This document shows positions 14,801-23,510 of a stretch of 34,402 bases of DNA, piece by piece (positions within the stretch are counted from its first letter, which is position 1; each line of letters begins with the position of its first letter). The stretch spans positions 1-34,402 of the forward strand of contig LAEA01000230.1 of assembly GCA_000961745.1 (NCBI GenBank). The letters run 5' to 3'. Under the pieces are notes generated by a model that was not told the origin of the DNA, searched no databases, and saw nothing but the letters and a program-made list of their open reading frames with translations. A program made the position numbers and the translations under genes. The DNA comes from Rhodospirillaceae bacterium BRH_c57 (lineage in GTDB: Bacteria > Pseudomonadota > Alphaproteobacteria > Rhodospirillales > Rhodospirillaceae).

Positions 14801-16789
14801 ATGAAGAACCGTATGAGGACCAAGGGCCGGCTCAATGCCGCCCTGGCCGCGACGACCGCACTGGTCACCGGAGGACTGTCCGTCGTAGCGGTCGCGCAAG
14901 AGCAGTCTCCCGGCCCCGACATTATCATGCCGCCCGTCATGGTCGAGGGCGCAACGCCGACTCCGGCCCCGCCCATCACCGTTGGCCGGGAGGAGATCGA
15001 GCGCGAACAGCCCCAGACCCTGCGCGACTTGTTCTCCGACGAACCTGCGGTGGCGATTTCGGGCGGCAGCGTCGCCGCGCAAAAGCTGTTCGTTCACGGC
15101 ATCGCCCAGAGCAAGCTCAACGTCACCCTCGACGGCGCGCGCCAGCAAAACAACGTCTGGCACCACAACGGCAACCTGTTCCTTGACCCGAGCCTGCTCA
15201 AGAGCGTGGACGTCGATCCCGGTGTCGCCCCGGCCGACGCGGGCTTCGGCACGCTTGGCGGCGCCGTCGCTTTTGAAACGAAGGACGCGGGCGACCTCCT
15301 GCTGCCCGGAAAGTCCATCGGCGGCCAGGTGACGACGTCCTACGACACGAACTCCGACGCCGTTCGCGGCACCGCCGCCGGCTTTGGAGCGGCGCAAGGA
15401 TTCGACGTGCTTGGCATCATCACGCGCGAGAAAGGGGACGACTACAAGACGGGAGCCGGCCGGACCGAGGCCGGCACCGGCACCGATCTGGTCAACGTCC
15501 TGGGCAAGCTCGGTTATACAACGTCCGAAGGCCACTCCTTCAAGATCACCGGCGAGCACCTGAACGACGACACCATCCGCCGCCTGCGCCCGAACATGGG
15601 CCCGGTCACCACCGACCTGAACCGCAACGACCTGACCCGGACGACGCTGACGGCGACGTACACCACCGACCAGCCCACGGAGTTGTTCGACCCCGAGGTG
15701 TCGTTCTACTACAACCGCTATGACCTGCGGCGCCCCAACGAACGCGGCTACGTCCGCCCGTCCGGCGACTTCAACTCGGAGGTCGCGACCATCGGCGGCA
15801 CGGTGCAGAACACCTTCGCCATCCCGCTGGGCAGCCTGACCGCCGGCGCCGACTTCGCCCGTGACGAGATCACCGTCGAGCGCTTCCACTTCCCCACCGA
15901 CGTGTCCGAGGAGATCACCCAGGGCGGCCTGTTCGCCCAGGCACGGATCGTCCCGGTCGAGGATCTGGCCCTGTCCATGGGCTTGCGCGCCGACATACAG
16001 ACCTACGACGCGGTTGATGGCCAGACCTTCGAGAACGCCGGTCTCAGCCCCAACATCTCGGCCGAATACAGTGTGACCGACTGGCTGTCGGTGTTCGGCG
16101 GCTACAGCACCGTGTGGGGCGGTCTGGAGCCCTCGGAAACGGCGCTGTTCCACGCCCAGGATTACACCTACGCCAACACCCTGAAGCCGACGACGTCCCG
16201 CAACATGCGTTTCGGCGTGGGTGTCGACCACCAGGGCATGGCGTTTCAGGCGGCCTACTTCAAGACGCACATGAGTGACGTCATGGACTGGAACTACACG
16301 ACGGCGACCCGGATCAACGGCCAGGACCTGGAGAGCCGGGGCTTTGAATTGAGCGCTGCCTACACCGGCGCCGTCGGCGGGATCAGCGCCAAGTACACCC
16401 ATACCGACGTCACCTACGGCGACCGCATCGCGCTGCCCGGCGACTACAACATGGGCACGGCGGTCGGCGACATCCTGGCGGTGAGCGGCCATTACACCGT
16501 GGAGCCGTTGGACGTGCAGATTGGCGCCTCGGTGCAGCACGCCTTTGGTTTTGACCACGCGGACCTTGCCGCCAACGGGTACCAGGACCTCGACAACTAC
16601 ACCGTCGTCGATCTGTTCACCGAATGGGCGCCTGAGCAACTGGCCCCCCACCTGACCCTGCGGGCCGAGGTCAACAACCTGTTCGACACTGCTTATGTCA
16701 GCCGCGCCAGCTACAGCCAGACGGCGCGGGTGACCCCGGTCCAGGAACCAGGGCGCTCGTTCCTGTTGTCGTCAACCATCCGCTTTTAA
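14801..16789 (+). CDS. TonB-dependent receptor for an iron chelate or heme (second receptor)
   Basis: A 662-residue outer-membrane receptor. Signal peptide (LAATTALVTGGLSVVAVAQ), TonB box-like PPVMVEGA, a plug domain (TLRDLFSDEPAVAISGGS, KLFVHGIAQSKLNVTLDGARQ, DPSLLKSVDVDPG) and a barrel ending PGRSFLLSSTIRF. The plug resembles heme/hydroxamate receptors (DGARQ...HHNGNLFLDPSLLK), but I see no clear FRAP/NPL heme motif; TLKPTTSRN sits near the NPL position. Purine-rich AAGGGG lies before the ATG. It heads an operon with a FecBCDE-type importer, so the cargo is most likely a ferric siderophore or heme. Confidence 0.87.
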   Translation: MKNRMRTKGRLNAALAATTALVTGGLSVVAVAQEQSPGPDIIMPPVMVEGATPTPAPPITVGREEIEREQPQTLRDLFSDEPAVAISGGSVAAQKLFVHGIAQSKLNVTLDGARQQNNVWHHNGNLFLDPSLLKSVDVDPGVAPADAGFGTLGGAVAFETKDAGDLLLPGKSIGGQVTTSYDTNSDAVRGTAAGFGAAQGFDVLGIITREKGDDYKTGAGRTEAGTGTDLVNVLGKLGYTTSEGHSFKITGEHLNDDTIRRLRPNMGPVTTDLNRNDLTRTTLTATYTTDQPTELFDPEVSFYYNRYDLRRPNERGYVRPSGDFNSEVATIGGTVQNTFAIPLGSLTAGADFARDEITVERFHFPTDVSEEITQGGLFAQARIVPVEDLALSMGLRADIQTYDAVDGQTFENAGLSPNISAEYSVTDWLSVFGGYSTVWGGLEPSETALFHAQDYTYANTLKPTTSRNMRFGVGVDHQGMAFQAAYFKTHMSDVMDWNYTTATRINGQDLESRGFELSAAYTGAVGGISAKYTHTDVTYGDRIALPGDYNMGTAVGDILAVSGHYTVEPLDVQIGASVQHAFGFDHADLAANGYQDLDNYTVVDLFTEWAPEQLAPHLTLRAEVNNLFDTAYVSRASYSQTARVTPVQEPGRSFLLSSTIRF

Positions 16790-16803
16790 GCCCCTCAGAC
16801 ACC

Positions 16804-16825
16804 GGGCGCCGCAGTCGCGGCGTCC
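16804..16825. other. GC-rich hairpin between the receptor and the binding-protein gene
   Basis: GGGCGCCGC (16804-16812) and GCGGCGTCC (16817-16825) can pair at eight of nine positions around the loop AGTC. No T-run follows, so it is not a standard terminator. It may stabilise the receptor mRNA or reduce read-through to the importer genes. Confidence 0.4.
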
Positions 16826-16856
16826 GACCCACTGAAGCAACCGAGAGGCCGAATCC

Positions 16857-17984
16857 ATGCTCCGGACCCTGAACCACGTCATGGCGGCGGCCCTCGTCGG
16901 CCTCATGTTCGTTGTGGCAATACCCGCCCATGCCCGGACGGTCGTCGATGTGGCGGGCCGGGCGGTGACGCTGCCCGATACGGTCGAGCGCATCGTTCTC
17001 GGCGAGGGCCGCCTTGTGTCGGCCATTGCCATTCTCGACCGCGACGCCCCCCTCCGGCGGGTGGTCGGTATGATGAAGGACTTCGAACTGCTCGACCCCG
17101 ACGGCTACGCCTTGTGGCGGCACGCCTTCCCCGAGATCGAGCGGATCCAGGCGGTGGGGCAAATGGCACCAAGCAGTTTCAGCGTTGAAAGGACCATTTC
17201 CCTGAAGCCCGACCTAGCGATCTTCGGCTTGTCCGGCCACGGCCCCGGCACCGAAGACTCGACCGCCGTCGCCCAGTTGGAAGCGGCGGGAATTCCCGTC
17301 ATCTTCATCGACTTTTTCCTCGATCCGCTCGCCAATACCTCGCCAAGCATGGCGGTGCTCGGCGAAGCCCTCGGTCGCGCGGACGAGGCCGCAGAGTTCA
17401 TCGCCGCGAATGACGCAGCCCGTGCGCGGGTCGCGGCAAAGCTTGCCGGCATCACGGAACGGCCGAACGTCTTCCTGGAAAACCGCGTCGGCCTGGGTCA
17501 GGACTGCTGCGCCAGCGTCGGGCACGGCGTTCTCGCCACGATCATCGAGGCGGCCGGCGGCACCAACATGGCAACGCCGCTGATTCCAGGCCGCACCGGC
17601 ATCGTCAGCATCGAATACCTGCTGACCAACCAGCCGGATATTTACATCGGCAGCGCGATCGGCAGCCGCGCCGGGAACGGCCGCGCCGCCGGGCGCATCG
17701 TTCTTGGTCCCAGAGTCCCCGCCGACCTTGCGGCCGAGAGTTTCCGCGCCACCCTGGACCGCACGGGCGTGCGGGACCTGAGCGCGGTCGCCAACGGGCG
17801 CGCTTATGCCCTGTGGCACCACTTCTTCCACAGCCCGTTCAACGTGGTCGCCCTGCACCTGTTCGCCAAGTGGTTCCACCCCGACGCCTTCGCCGATCTC
17901 GATCCGGCCGAGACGCTCGCCACCGTCATGCTGCGGTTCCAGCCGGTGGCCCTGCACGGCACCTATTGGACGGAGGCTCCATGA
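16857..17984 (+). CDS. Iron-chelate ABC transporter substrate-binding protein (FecB/BtuF-type)
   Basis: A 375-residue periplasmic protein. The signal peptide (VMAAALVGLMFVVAIPAHA) is followed by TVVDVAGRAVTLPDTVERIVL, the standard opening of class III (siderophore/B12/heme) binding proteins, and LKPDLAIFGLSG and LEAAGIPVIFIDFF in the usual order. A Cys pair in GQDCCASVGHG and a His-rich WHHFFHSPFNVVALHLF near the end are worth noting as possible ligand residues. GAGAGG lies before the ATG. The stop overlaps the permease start. Confidence 0.88.
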   Translation: MLRTLNHVMAAALVGLMFVVAIPAHARTVVDVAGRAVTLPDTVERIVLGEGRLVSAIAILDRDAPLRRVVGMMKDFELLDPDGYALWRHAFPEIERIQAVGQMAPSSFSVERTISLKPDLAIFGLSGHGPGTEDSTAVAQLEAAGIPVIFIDFFLDPLANTSPSMAVLGEALGRADEAAEFIAANDAARARVAAKLAGITERPNVFLENRVGLGQDCCASVGHGVLATIIEAAGGTNMATPLIPGRTGIVSIEYLLTNQPDIYIGSAIGSRAGNGRAAGRIVLGPRVPADLAAESFRATLDRTGVRDLSAVANGRAYALWHHFFHSPFNVVALHLFAKWFHPDAFADLDPAETLATVMLRFQPVALHGTYWTEAP

Positions 17985-19039
17985 GTTTCGCCGGGACCCT
18001 TACGCTCGGGCGGGCCTACGCGCGGCGCACCCGTGGCCGCGCGCTGATCCTGTTCGGTCTTGCGGTGGCGCTGATGGCGTCGCTGCTGTTCGACATGGCG
18101 ACGGGGGCATCTAACCTGCCGCTGGCGACCGTGTTGGCCGGCCTGTGGGACCCGGCCTCGGTCGAGGTGGGTGTGCGCGTGATTCTATGGGATGTCCGGC
18201 TGCCGCAAGCGATCATGGCGGTGCTGGTCGGCGCGGCGTTGGGCTTGGCCGGTGCGGAGATGCAGACGGTACTGGCCAATCCCCTGGCCAGCCCCTTCAC
18301 GCTCGGCATCTCGAACGCGGCGACCCTGGGCGCGGCGGTCGCCATTGTCGGCGGCCTTCACATCCCATTTGTCGGAGCGGAGTGGACGGTGGCGGCGACG
18401 GCGTTCGCCTTCGCCCTTGCCGCCACCCTTCTGGTGCAGGCGCTTGCCCGGACGCAAGATGTTGGGGGCGGCAGCGAGAACCTCATCCTGTTCGGCATAG
18501 CCATGGTCTTCGCGCTGAACGCCCTGTTGTGGTTGGTGCAATTCGTGGCGTCCGCCGACGCGCTGCAACAGATCGTCTTCTGGACCATGGGCAGCCTCGG
18601 CCGTTCCACCTGGAGCACGGTCGGCGTCCTTGCCGTGGTCGTCGCGCTGTGCCTGCCCGCCGCCTTGCGGCACGTTTGGGCCATGACGGTCCTGCGGGCC
18701 GGCGAGGAACACGCGCGCGGCCTCGGCATCGCGGTCGAGCGCCTGCGCATGATGGTGCTCCTGCGGGTCAGCCTGCTGGCCGGCGTCGCGCTGTCGTTCG
18801 TCGGCACCATTAGTTTCATCGGTCTGGTCGGCCCCCATATCGCGCGGCTGGCACTGGGGGAGGATCACCGCTTCTATCTGCCCGGCGCTGCACTTGCCGG
18901 AGCCACCGTGCTGTCGCTGTCTTCGGTGGTCAGCAAGAGCCTGATCCCCGGCCTCGTGCTTCCGGTGGGCATCGTGACGGCGCTGGTCGGCATCCCGCTG
19001 TTCGTGATCCTGATCCTGCTCCAGAGGCGGCGGACATGA
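17981..19039 (+). CDS. FecCD-family iron-chelate ABC permease
   Basis: A 352-residue permease with about ten membrane segments. The family signatures are clear: WDVRLPQAIMAVLVGAALGLAGAEMQTVLANPLASPFTLGIS early on and GTISFIGLVGPHIARL near the end, with LVLPVGIVTALVGIPLFVILI closing. The ATG at 17981 overlaps the binding-protein stop; the open frame extends upstream only as a shadow. One FecCD gene suggests a homodimeric channel. Confidence 0.92.
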   Translation: MSFAGTLTLGRAYARRTRGRALILFGLAVALMASLLFDMATGASNLPLATVLAGLWDPASVEVGVRVILWDVRLPQAIMAVLVGAALGLAGAEMQTVLANPLASPFTLGISNAATLGAAVAIVGGLHIPFVGAEWTVAATAFAFALAATLLVQALARTQDVGGGSENLILFGIAMVFALNALLWLVQFVASADALQQIVFWTMGSLGRSTWSTVGVLAVVVALCLPAALRHVWAMTVLRAGEEHARGLGIAVERLRMMVLLRVSLLAGVALSFVGTISFIGLVGPHIARLALGEDHRFYLPGAALAGATVLSLSSVVSKSLIPGLVLPVGIVTALVGIPLFVILILLQRRRT

Positions 19040-19842
19040 CGGCCGGGCTGCACATCACAAAGGTCGTCGCCGGCTACGGCCGCATCCGCGTGATCGACGG
19101 AATGACCCTCCCTGCGGTGCCGCCGGGCACGGTGGTCGGGCTGCTGGGCGCCAACGGCTCGGGCAAGTCCACGCTGCTCAAGACCGTCGCCGGCCTGTTG
19201 AGCGGCCGCGGCGATCTGCGGCTCGACGCGCACGACCTGCTCCGTCTGCCCGCTGCCGCCCGCGCGCGATTGATCGGCTACCTGCCGCAGACCCTGATGC
19301 GCCCCAGTTCCCTTCTGGTCTACGAGGCGTTGCTCAGCGCCTTGCGCGCGACCTCCCCCGAGTTGACGCGGACGCAGGCGGAAACCCGCATCGCGGACGT
19401 CCTGGAGGCCATGGGCATCGCCGATCTGGGGATGCGCGCCCTTGGCGCCCTGTCCGGCGGGCAGCGACAAATGGTCGGGCTGGCACAAGTGCTGGTGCGC
19501 CGGCCGCGCCTGCTGCTGCTGGACGAGCCGACCAGCGCGCTTGATCTGCGCTGGCAGATCTCCGTGCTCGACCTCGTGCGCAAGGAGACGCGGGAGCGTG
19601 GCGCCACGGCGCTGATCGCCATCCACGACATCAATCTGGCGCTGCGCTTCTGCGACCGCATCGCCATCCTCGGCGACGGCCTGCTTGCCTCCGGCCCACC
19701 ACGTGACGTCCTGACGCCGGATGTCTTGTCGCGGGCCTTTGGCGTGGCTGCGCGCATCGAGACCTGTTCACAGGGGCGGCTCATCGTCCTGACCGACGGC
19801 GTCTCAACACCCCTTGGAAAGACTGTAGGCGAGACACCATGA
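19036..19842 (+). CDS. FecE/FhuC-type iron-chelate ABC ATPase
   Basis: A 268-residue ATPase whose ATG overlaps the permease stop. Walker A GANGSGKST, Q-loop YLPQTLMRPSS, signature ALSGGQRQMVGLAQVL, Walker B LLLLDEPTSALDL and H-loop AIHDINLAL are intact. The FGVAARIETCSQGRLIVL tail is usual for siderophore ATPases. It powers the permease at 17981. Confidence 0.92.
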   Translation: MTAGLHITKVVAGYGRIRVIDGMTLPAVPPGTVVGLLGANGSGKSTLLKTVAGLLSGRGDLRLDAHDLLRLPAAARARLIGYLPQTLMRPSSLLVYEALLSALRATSPELTRTQAETRIADVLEAMGIADLGMRALGALSGGQRQMVGLAQVLVRRPRLLLLDEPTSALDLRWQISVLDLVRKETRERGATALIAIHDINLALRFCDRIAILGDGLLASGPPRDVLTPDVLSRAFGVAARIETCSQGRLIVLTDGVSTPLGKTVGETP

Positions 19843-20141
19843 GCCACGACACCTTCTCCGCGACCGGCTGCGCCGAAACCGCCGCCGCCGCCCGCTATCT
19901 CGGCCAGTTGAGCAGGCACTTTGCCCACAAGATCGCCGTCAATTACCGCCCCGACGCCGCCCCTCCCGAGGCCGTGGCGCAGTTTCCGCTGGGCACCTGC
20001 CACATGCGCGCCGAGGCCGGGGAACTGACCGTTGCGGTGAACGCATCCTCGCAGGAGGGGCTGGAGCGCATCAGGCACGTTGTCGACAGCCACCTGGAAC
20101 GTTTCGCTTGGCGGGAGAAACTGATCCTGCGGTGGTCGTGA
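19839..20141 (+). CDS. DUF2218 family protein
   Basis: A 100-residue soluble protein starting inside the ATPase stop (ATGA). It matches DUF2218: ARYLGQLSRHFAHKIAV near the start, FPLGTCHMRAEAGELTVAV in the middle and a HLERFAWREKLILRW end. Members are often next to siderophore transport genes, but I know of no proven biochemical role. Conserved His and Cys residues could bind a metal or cofactor; that is a guess. Confidence 0.83.
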   Translation: MSHDTFSATGCAETAAAARYLGQLSRHFAHKIAVNYRPDAAPPEAVAQFPLGTCHMRAEAGELTVAVNASSQEGLERIRHVVDSHLERFAWREKLILRWS

Positions 20142-20151
20142 CCGTCCGAGC

Positions 20152-21438
20152 ATGGCCCTCTCAGACCACGTCGTCGACCTCAGCCTGCTGAAGACGAACC
20201 GCGATTTCCGGCGCCTGATGATCGCCCGGACCGTCTCGCTCCTTGGTCTCGGGTTGCTGTCCGTGTCCGTTCCGGTGCAGGTTTACGACCTGAGCGGTTC
20301 AAGCTTCCTGGTCGGGCTCGCCATGACGCTGGACGGCTTGGGCATGTTCGTCGGGCTGCTGCTTGGCGGCGTGCTGTCGGATATTCATGACCGCCGGCGT
20401 CTCATCCTGGTCGCGCGCAGCGCGTGCGGCATCGGCTTTGCCTGCTTGGCCGTAAACAGCCTGCTGGCATCGCCGTCCCTGGCGGCGGTGCTGGTTCTTT
20501 CGGTGTGGGACGGCTTCTTCGGCGCCATCGGCATCGCCGCGCTGACGGCCGCCATGCCCGCCATCGTGGGGCGCCCTCACCTGATGCAGGCGCGAGCCCT
20601 CGGCATGCTGACCGTGCGCCTCGCAATGGTCGTGTCACCGATCGTTGGAGGCATTGTCATCGCGTCCTTGGACGTCTCCTGGAACTACACCGGCGCGGCG
20701 GTGGGCACGCTGCTGACCGTTCTCACGCTGCTCGGCCTGCCCCGGCTGAACCCACCACGGGCATCCGTTCGTCATCCGCTGCGCATGCTCGGCGAGGCCA
20801 TCGGCATCCTGTCGAGCAATGCAACCCTTCTCAGCGTCGTCGCCCTCGGCACGCTGACCACCGTCACCTCGGCCATCCGGGCGCTCTTTCCCGCGCTGGC
20901 CATCGACGTCTACGGCGGCGGCGCCTTCGAGGTCGGCGTCATGGTCTCCATGGTGTCTGTGGGGGCGGCCCTCGGCGCGACGGTGAGCCGCTGGGCGTCG
21001 CGGCTGACGCGGCCGGGGCTGGTGATGGGGGTCCTCTGCCTCATCGCCTTCGCCTGCGTCACCGCGCTCGGCGTGGTTTCCACCCTGACCGGCACGCTCT
21101 TCGTTCTGATCCTCTACGGCTACACGACCTCCGTCGCGTCATTGCTCCAGTACACGATCATCCAGGGCCACACCCCGGATGCCTACCTGGGCCGCATCAA
21201 CAGCCTGTGGACGGCACAGGAGGTTTCCGGCGGCAGCGCCGCATCCCTGGGCGTCGGCGCCCTGGCGAGAGTCGCCTCCCCGGCCGACGCCGTTCTGGTG
21301 GTGGGCGCGACGGCGCTGCTCCTGTGCGGCATGGCAATGGCGCTATCGGGCACGCTGCGCCGCGCGCCGTTCGACGCAGCAGACCTGGGAGACGTAACGG
21401 TGGAGACCGGCCCTAACTTTCCTCCAGGGCGAACATGA
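20152..21438 (+). CDS. entS: MFS exporter, EntS-like (siderophore export)
   Basis: A 428-residue, 12-helix transporter. Much of it can be aligned by eye with E. coli EntS: LSLLKTNRDFRRLMIAR, LGLLSVSVPVQV, LVLSVWDGFFGAIGIAALTAAMPAIVG, LMQARALGMLTVRLAMVVSPIVGG, and LLQYTIIQGHTPDAYLGRINSLWTAQEVSG. EntS exports enterobactin across the inner membrane. It ends the iron-chelate operon, 10 bases after the DUF2218 gene. No siderophore synthesis gene is present in the window. Its last 26 bases overlap the convergent PAS gene. Confidence 0.87.
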   Translation: MALSDHVVDLSLLKTNRDFRRLMIARTVSLLGLGLLSVSVPVQVYDLSGSSFLVGLAMTLDGLGMFVGLLLGGVLSDIHDRRRLILVARSACGIGFACLAVNSLLASPSLAAVLVLSVWDGFFGAIGIAALTAAMPAIVGRPHLMQARALGMLTVRLAMVVSPIVGGIVIASLDVSWNYTGAAVGTLLTVLTLLGLPRLNPPRASVRHPLRMLGEAIGILSSNATLLSVVALGTLTTVTSAIRALFPALAIDVYGGGAFEVGVMVSMVSVGAALGATVSRWASRLTRPGLVMGVLCLIAFACVTALGVVSTLTGTLFVLILYGYTTSVASLLQYTIIQGHTPDAYLGRINSLWTAQEVSGGSAASLGVGALARVASPADAVLVVGATALLLCGMAMALSGTLRRAPFDAADLGDVTVETGPNFPPGRT

Positions 21439-21946
21439 GTTCCTCGTAGCTCTTGCCCGTATCAGCCACGGCGGCGAGCAGGGCGGTGTGGGCGGCGGCC
21501 ATGCCGGCCTTGGCGTCCTTGGCCTGCATCTCGATCTGGCGGATGCGGGCGTACAAGGGTTCGATGACCTCCAGGGCGCGACGGTTGGGCGGGCGACGGT
21601 TGGAGTGATACCCGATGATGCCGCCGGCCGCGTCAAAGCTCGGGGTGACGTGGGCGATCACCCAGTAGTGGTCGCCATTGCTCGACCGGTTCTTCACGTA
21701 GGCGAAAAGCTCCTTGCCGGTGCCGATCACGTCCCACAGCACCTTGAACACCGCACGCGGCATGTCGGGATGGCGGATGAGGCTGTGGGGTGCGCCGATG
21801 ACGTCCTTTTCCGGATACCCGGCCATCCTCAGGAAAACGGTGTTGGCGTAGGTGATGCGGCCCCGGAGATCGGTCTTGGAGACGATGATCTCGTCGTCCC
21901 CAAAAATCCGTTCCTGCCCGGTCACGGTCATGAGTCGGCTGGACAT
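21413..21946 (-). CDS. Aer-type PAS domain protein (aerotaxis)
   Basis: A 177-residue soluble protein that is mostly one PAS domain followed by a helical tail. GRITYANTVFLRMAGY, LIRHPDMPRAVFKVLWDVIGTGKELFAYVKNRSSNGDHYW and VTPSFDAAGGIIGYHSNRR are the pattern of the FAD-binding PAS of Aer. The frame continues upstream, but the ATG at 21946, one base after the chemotaxis gene's stop, gives the normal PAS N-terminus. With the adjacent receptor it probably senses redox state or oxygen. It overlaps the convergent entS-like gene by 26 bases. Confidence 0.82.
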   Translation of the reverse strand: MSSRLMTVTGQERIFGDDEIIVSKTDLRGRITYANTVFLRMAGYPEKDVIGAPHSLIRHPDMPRAVFKVLWDVIGTGKELFAYVKNRSSNGDHYWVIAHVTPSFDAAGGIIGYHSNRRPPNRRALEVIEPLYARIRQIEMQAKDAKAGMAAAHTALLAAVADTGKSYEELMFALEES

Positions 21947-21947
21947 G

Positions 21948-23252
21948 TCAGGCCACCTTCTGCGCTTCGTCGATGAACTGGCGGATTTCGCCGCGCAGGA
22001 AGTCGGCCTGGCGGGACAACTCGGTAGAGGCGTCCAGCACCTCGCTGGCGGCGCCCCGGCTGCCATTGGTGGCCTCGGCGACACCTCCCAGGCCGGCGGT
22101 CACCTCGGATGTGCCGGCGGCGGCGCCATCGACGCTGCGGGCGATTTCCTGCGTGGCCGCCCCCTGCTGCTCGACGGCGGTCGCGATGTTGGCGGTGGCC
22201 TTGCCGATTTCGCCCACCACATCGACAATCGACGTCACCGCCGCGACCGTCGCCTGAACGGATTGCCGGACCTCGTCCACCTGCCGGACGATATCGTCGG
22301 TGGCCCGTCCGGTCTGTGCCGCCAGTTGCTTGACCTCGTTGGCGACCACCGCGAACCCCTTGCCCGCCTCACCGGCCCGCGCCGCTTCGATGGTGGCGTT
22401 CAGGGCCAGAAGGTTGGTCTGCGCCGCGATGTCGGTAATCAGGCCGATGATCTGCCCGATCTTGTCGGCCGATGTCGCCAGGGCGTCCACCTGCGCCAGC
22501 ACGGCACGCGCCCGCGTCGTCGCCTGGGCGCCAAGGTCGGAGGAGTCGGCGACCTGACGCGCGATCTGGTTGATCGAGGCGGCCAGTTCCTCCGCCGCCG
22601 AGGCCACGGTGCCGACGTTTTCCGCCGCATGGCTTGCGGCGTCGGCAACCCCGGACGCCGTCGCGTTGGTATGCTCGGCCAGCGCGCGCATGGACCCGGC
22701 CGAAGCCTGAAGCTGGGTCGCGGCCGAGGCGACCGTTTCGACCGCCGCCAGGACTTTTGTCTCGAATTCGCTGGTCACGGTGTTGAACGCTGCCACCCGG
22801 CCCTCGATGGACGATGTCGCAAGATTGGCCCGGCGGGCGGCGCCCCGGTACGCCCCGACCATGCCCTTTTCGATGATGCGGCGGAAATACTGGTTGCGGC
22901 TGGTGTATTCCATGGACGCCGCCGCCTCGCGGACAAAGGCGTCGCAGCGGTCCACCAGGTTGTTGATCTCGTCATGCAGATCCCGCCCGGTTCCGTGGGA
23001 AGAACTCATCACTACTCGAACCTCGAAGTCACCCAGGGCCACCCGTCGGCACACGTCGGTCGCAATCAGGACGTCCCGCCGCGCCCGGCGCACGAACCAC
23101 AGCGCGGCGCCGACAGCGGCCAAGGCACCGACCGATGCCACCAACCCATAAACCGATGGCAGCCCCACCGCACCGGCGAGGGCTGCCACAACCGTCAGCG
23201 GCACGGCCACGGCACAGGCCATCGTCGCGCCGACAAAATCATCCTGTTTCAT
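21948..23252 (-). CDS. Methyl-accepting chemotaxis protein
   Basis: A 434-residue receptor. Two hydrophobic segments (residues ~8-30 and ~33-53) have almost no periplasmic loop between them, then a HAMP-like stretch and a long coiled coil. The kinase-control hairpin tip ([40 protein letters not shown]) is fully conserved. It lacks its own large sensor domain. The PAS gene directly downstream would supply the sensing part. Confidence 0.9.
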   Translation of the reverse strand: MKQDDFVGATMACAVAVPLTVVAALAGAVGLPSVYGLVASVGALAAVGAALWFVRRARRDVLIATDVCRRVALGDFEVRVVMSSSHGTGRDLHDEINNLVDRCDAFVREAAASMEYTSRNQYFRRIIEKGMVGAYRGAARRANLATSSIEGRVAAFNTVTSEFETKVLAAVETVASAATQLQASAGSMRALAEHTNATASGVADAASHAAENVGTVASAAEELAASINQIARQVADSSDLGAQATTRARAVLAQVDALATSADKIGQIIGLITDIAAQTNLLALNATIEAARAGEAGKGFAVVANEVKQLAAQTGRATDDIVRQVDEVRQSVQATVAAVTSIVDVVGEIGKATANIATAVEQQGAATQEIARSVDGAAAGTSEVTAGLGGVAEATNGSRGAASEVLDASTELSRQADFLRGEIRQFIDEAQKVA

Positions 23253-23344
23253 GCCATGCTCCTGGATGCGCGGCGCGAAATGGCAGGGCCGGCATTGATC
23301 GCTTCACGGGCGAACAGGGCGCTGCTGAACATGCCATAGCCACT

Positions 23345-23361
23345 GCATCTCCGTAAGATGC
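23345..23361. repeat. Small inverted repeat in the MCP/nsrR-like divergent gap
   Basis: GCATCT and AGATGC are perfect complements around a five-base centre. It could be part of the operator or promoter of the minus-strand chemotaxis operon. AGATGC also resembles part of an NsrR half-site. Function not known. Confidence 0.35.
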
Positions 23362-23363
23362 CT

Positions 23364-23388
23364 AAACATGTAAATCGTTTGCATGTTT
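23364..23388. promoter_or_regulatory. Extended palindrome, likely operator
   Basis: AAACATGTAAA and TTTGCATGTTT are inverted copies (10 of 11 pairs) separated by TCG. It is AT-rich in a GC-rich genome and lies about 115 bases before the chemotaxis gene and 125 before the Rrf2 gene, a typical operator position for one or both. I do not recognise the regulator. Confidence 0.55.
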
Positions 23389-23460
23389 ATAGCCTATAAA
23401 AAGGTATGTCAAATGCCTCTTATGTTGCAGTGCGCCCTTGGGGTTGCGGACCCTCTCGAT

Positions 23461-23483
23461 AAGAAGTATCTAATCTACGTCTT
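23461..23483. promoter_or_regulatory. NsrR-type 11-1-11 operator in the regulator's own promoter
   Basis: The half AAGAAGTATCT, one central base, and the half ATCTACGTCTT form an inverted repeat (8 of 11 pairs). This has the 11-1-11 layout and AAGA...TCTT ends of NsrR boxes. It overlaps a possible -10 (TATCTA, 23467) spaced 17 bases from TTGCGG (23444), and ends 27 bases before the ATG, so self-repression is likely. Confidence 0.6.
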
Positions 23484-23510
23484 ATGAGGCCTCCGGAGCA
23501 CAGGTGCACC

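Noticed and set aside
14699-16651. 650-codon minus-strand open frame opposite the second TonB receptor
   Set aside because: The plus strand encodes a clear receptor with signal peptide and plug; the antisense product has no recognisable domain.
16804-16825. Rho-independent terminator after the second TonB receptor
   Set aside because: The hairpin is good but no T-run follows, so it is listed only as a hairpin.
21852-23339. 495-codon plus-strand open frame opposite the chemotaxis gene
   Set aside because: A shadow of the conserved MCP coding sequence; composition is typical of antisense frames.
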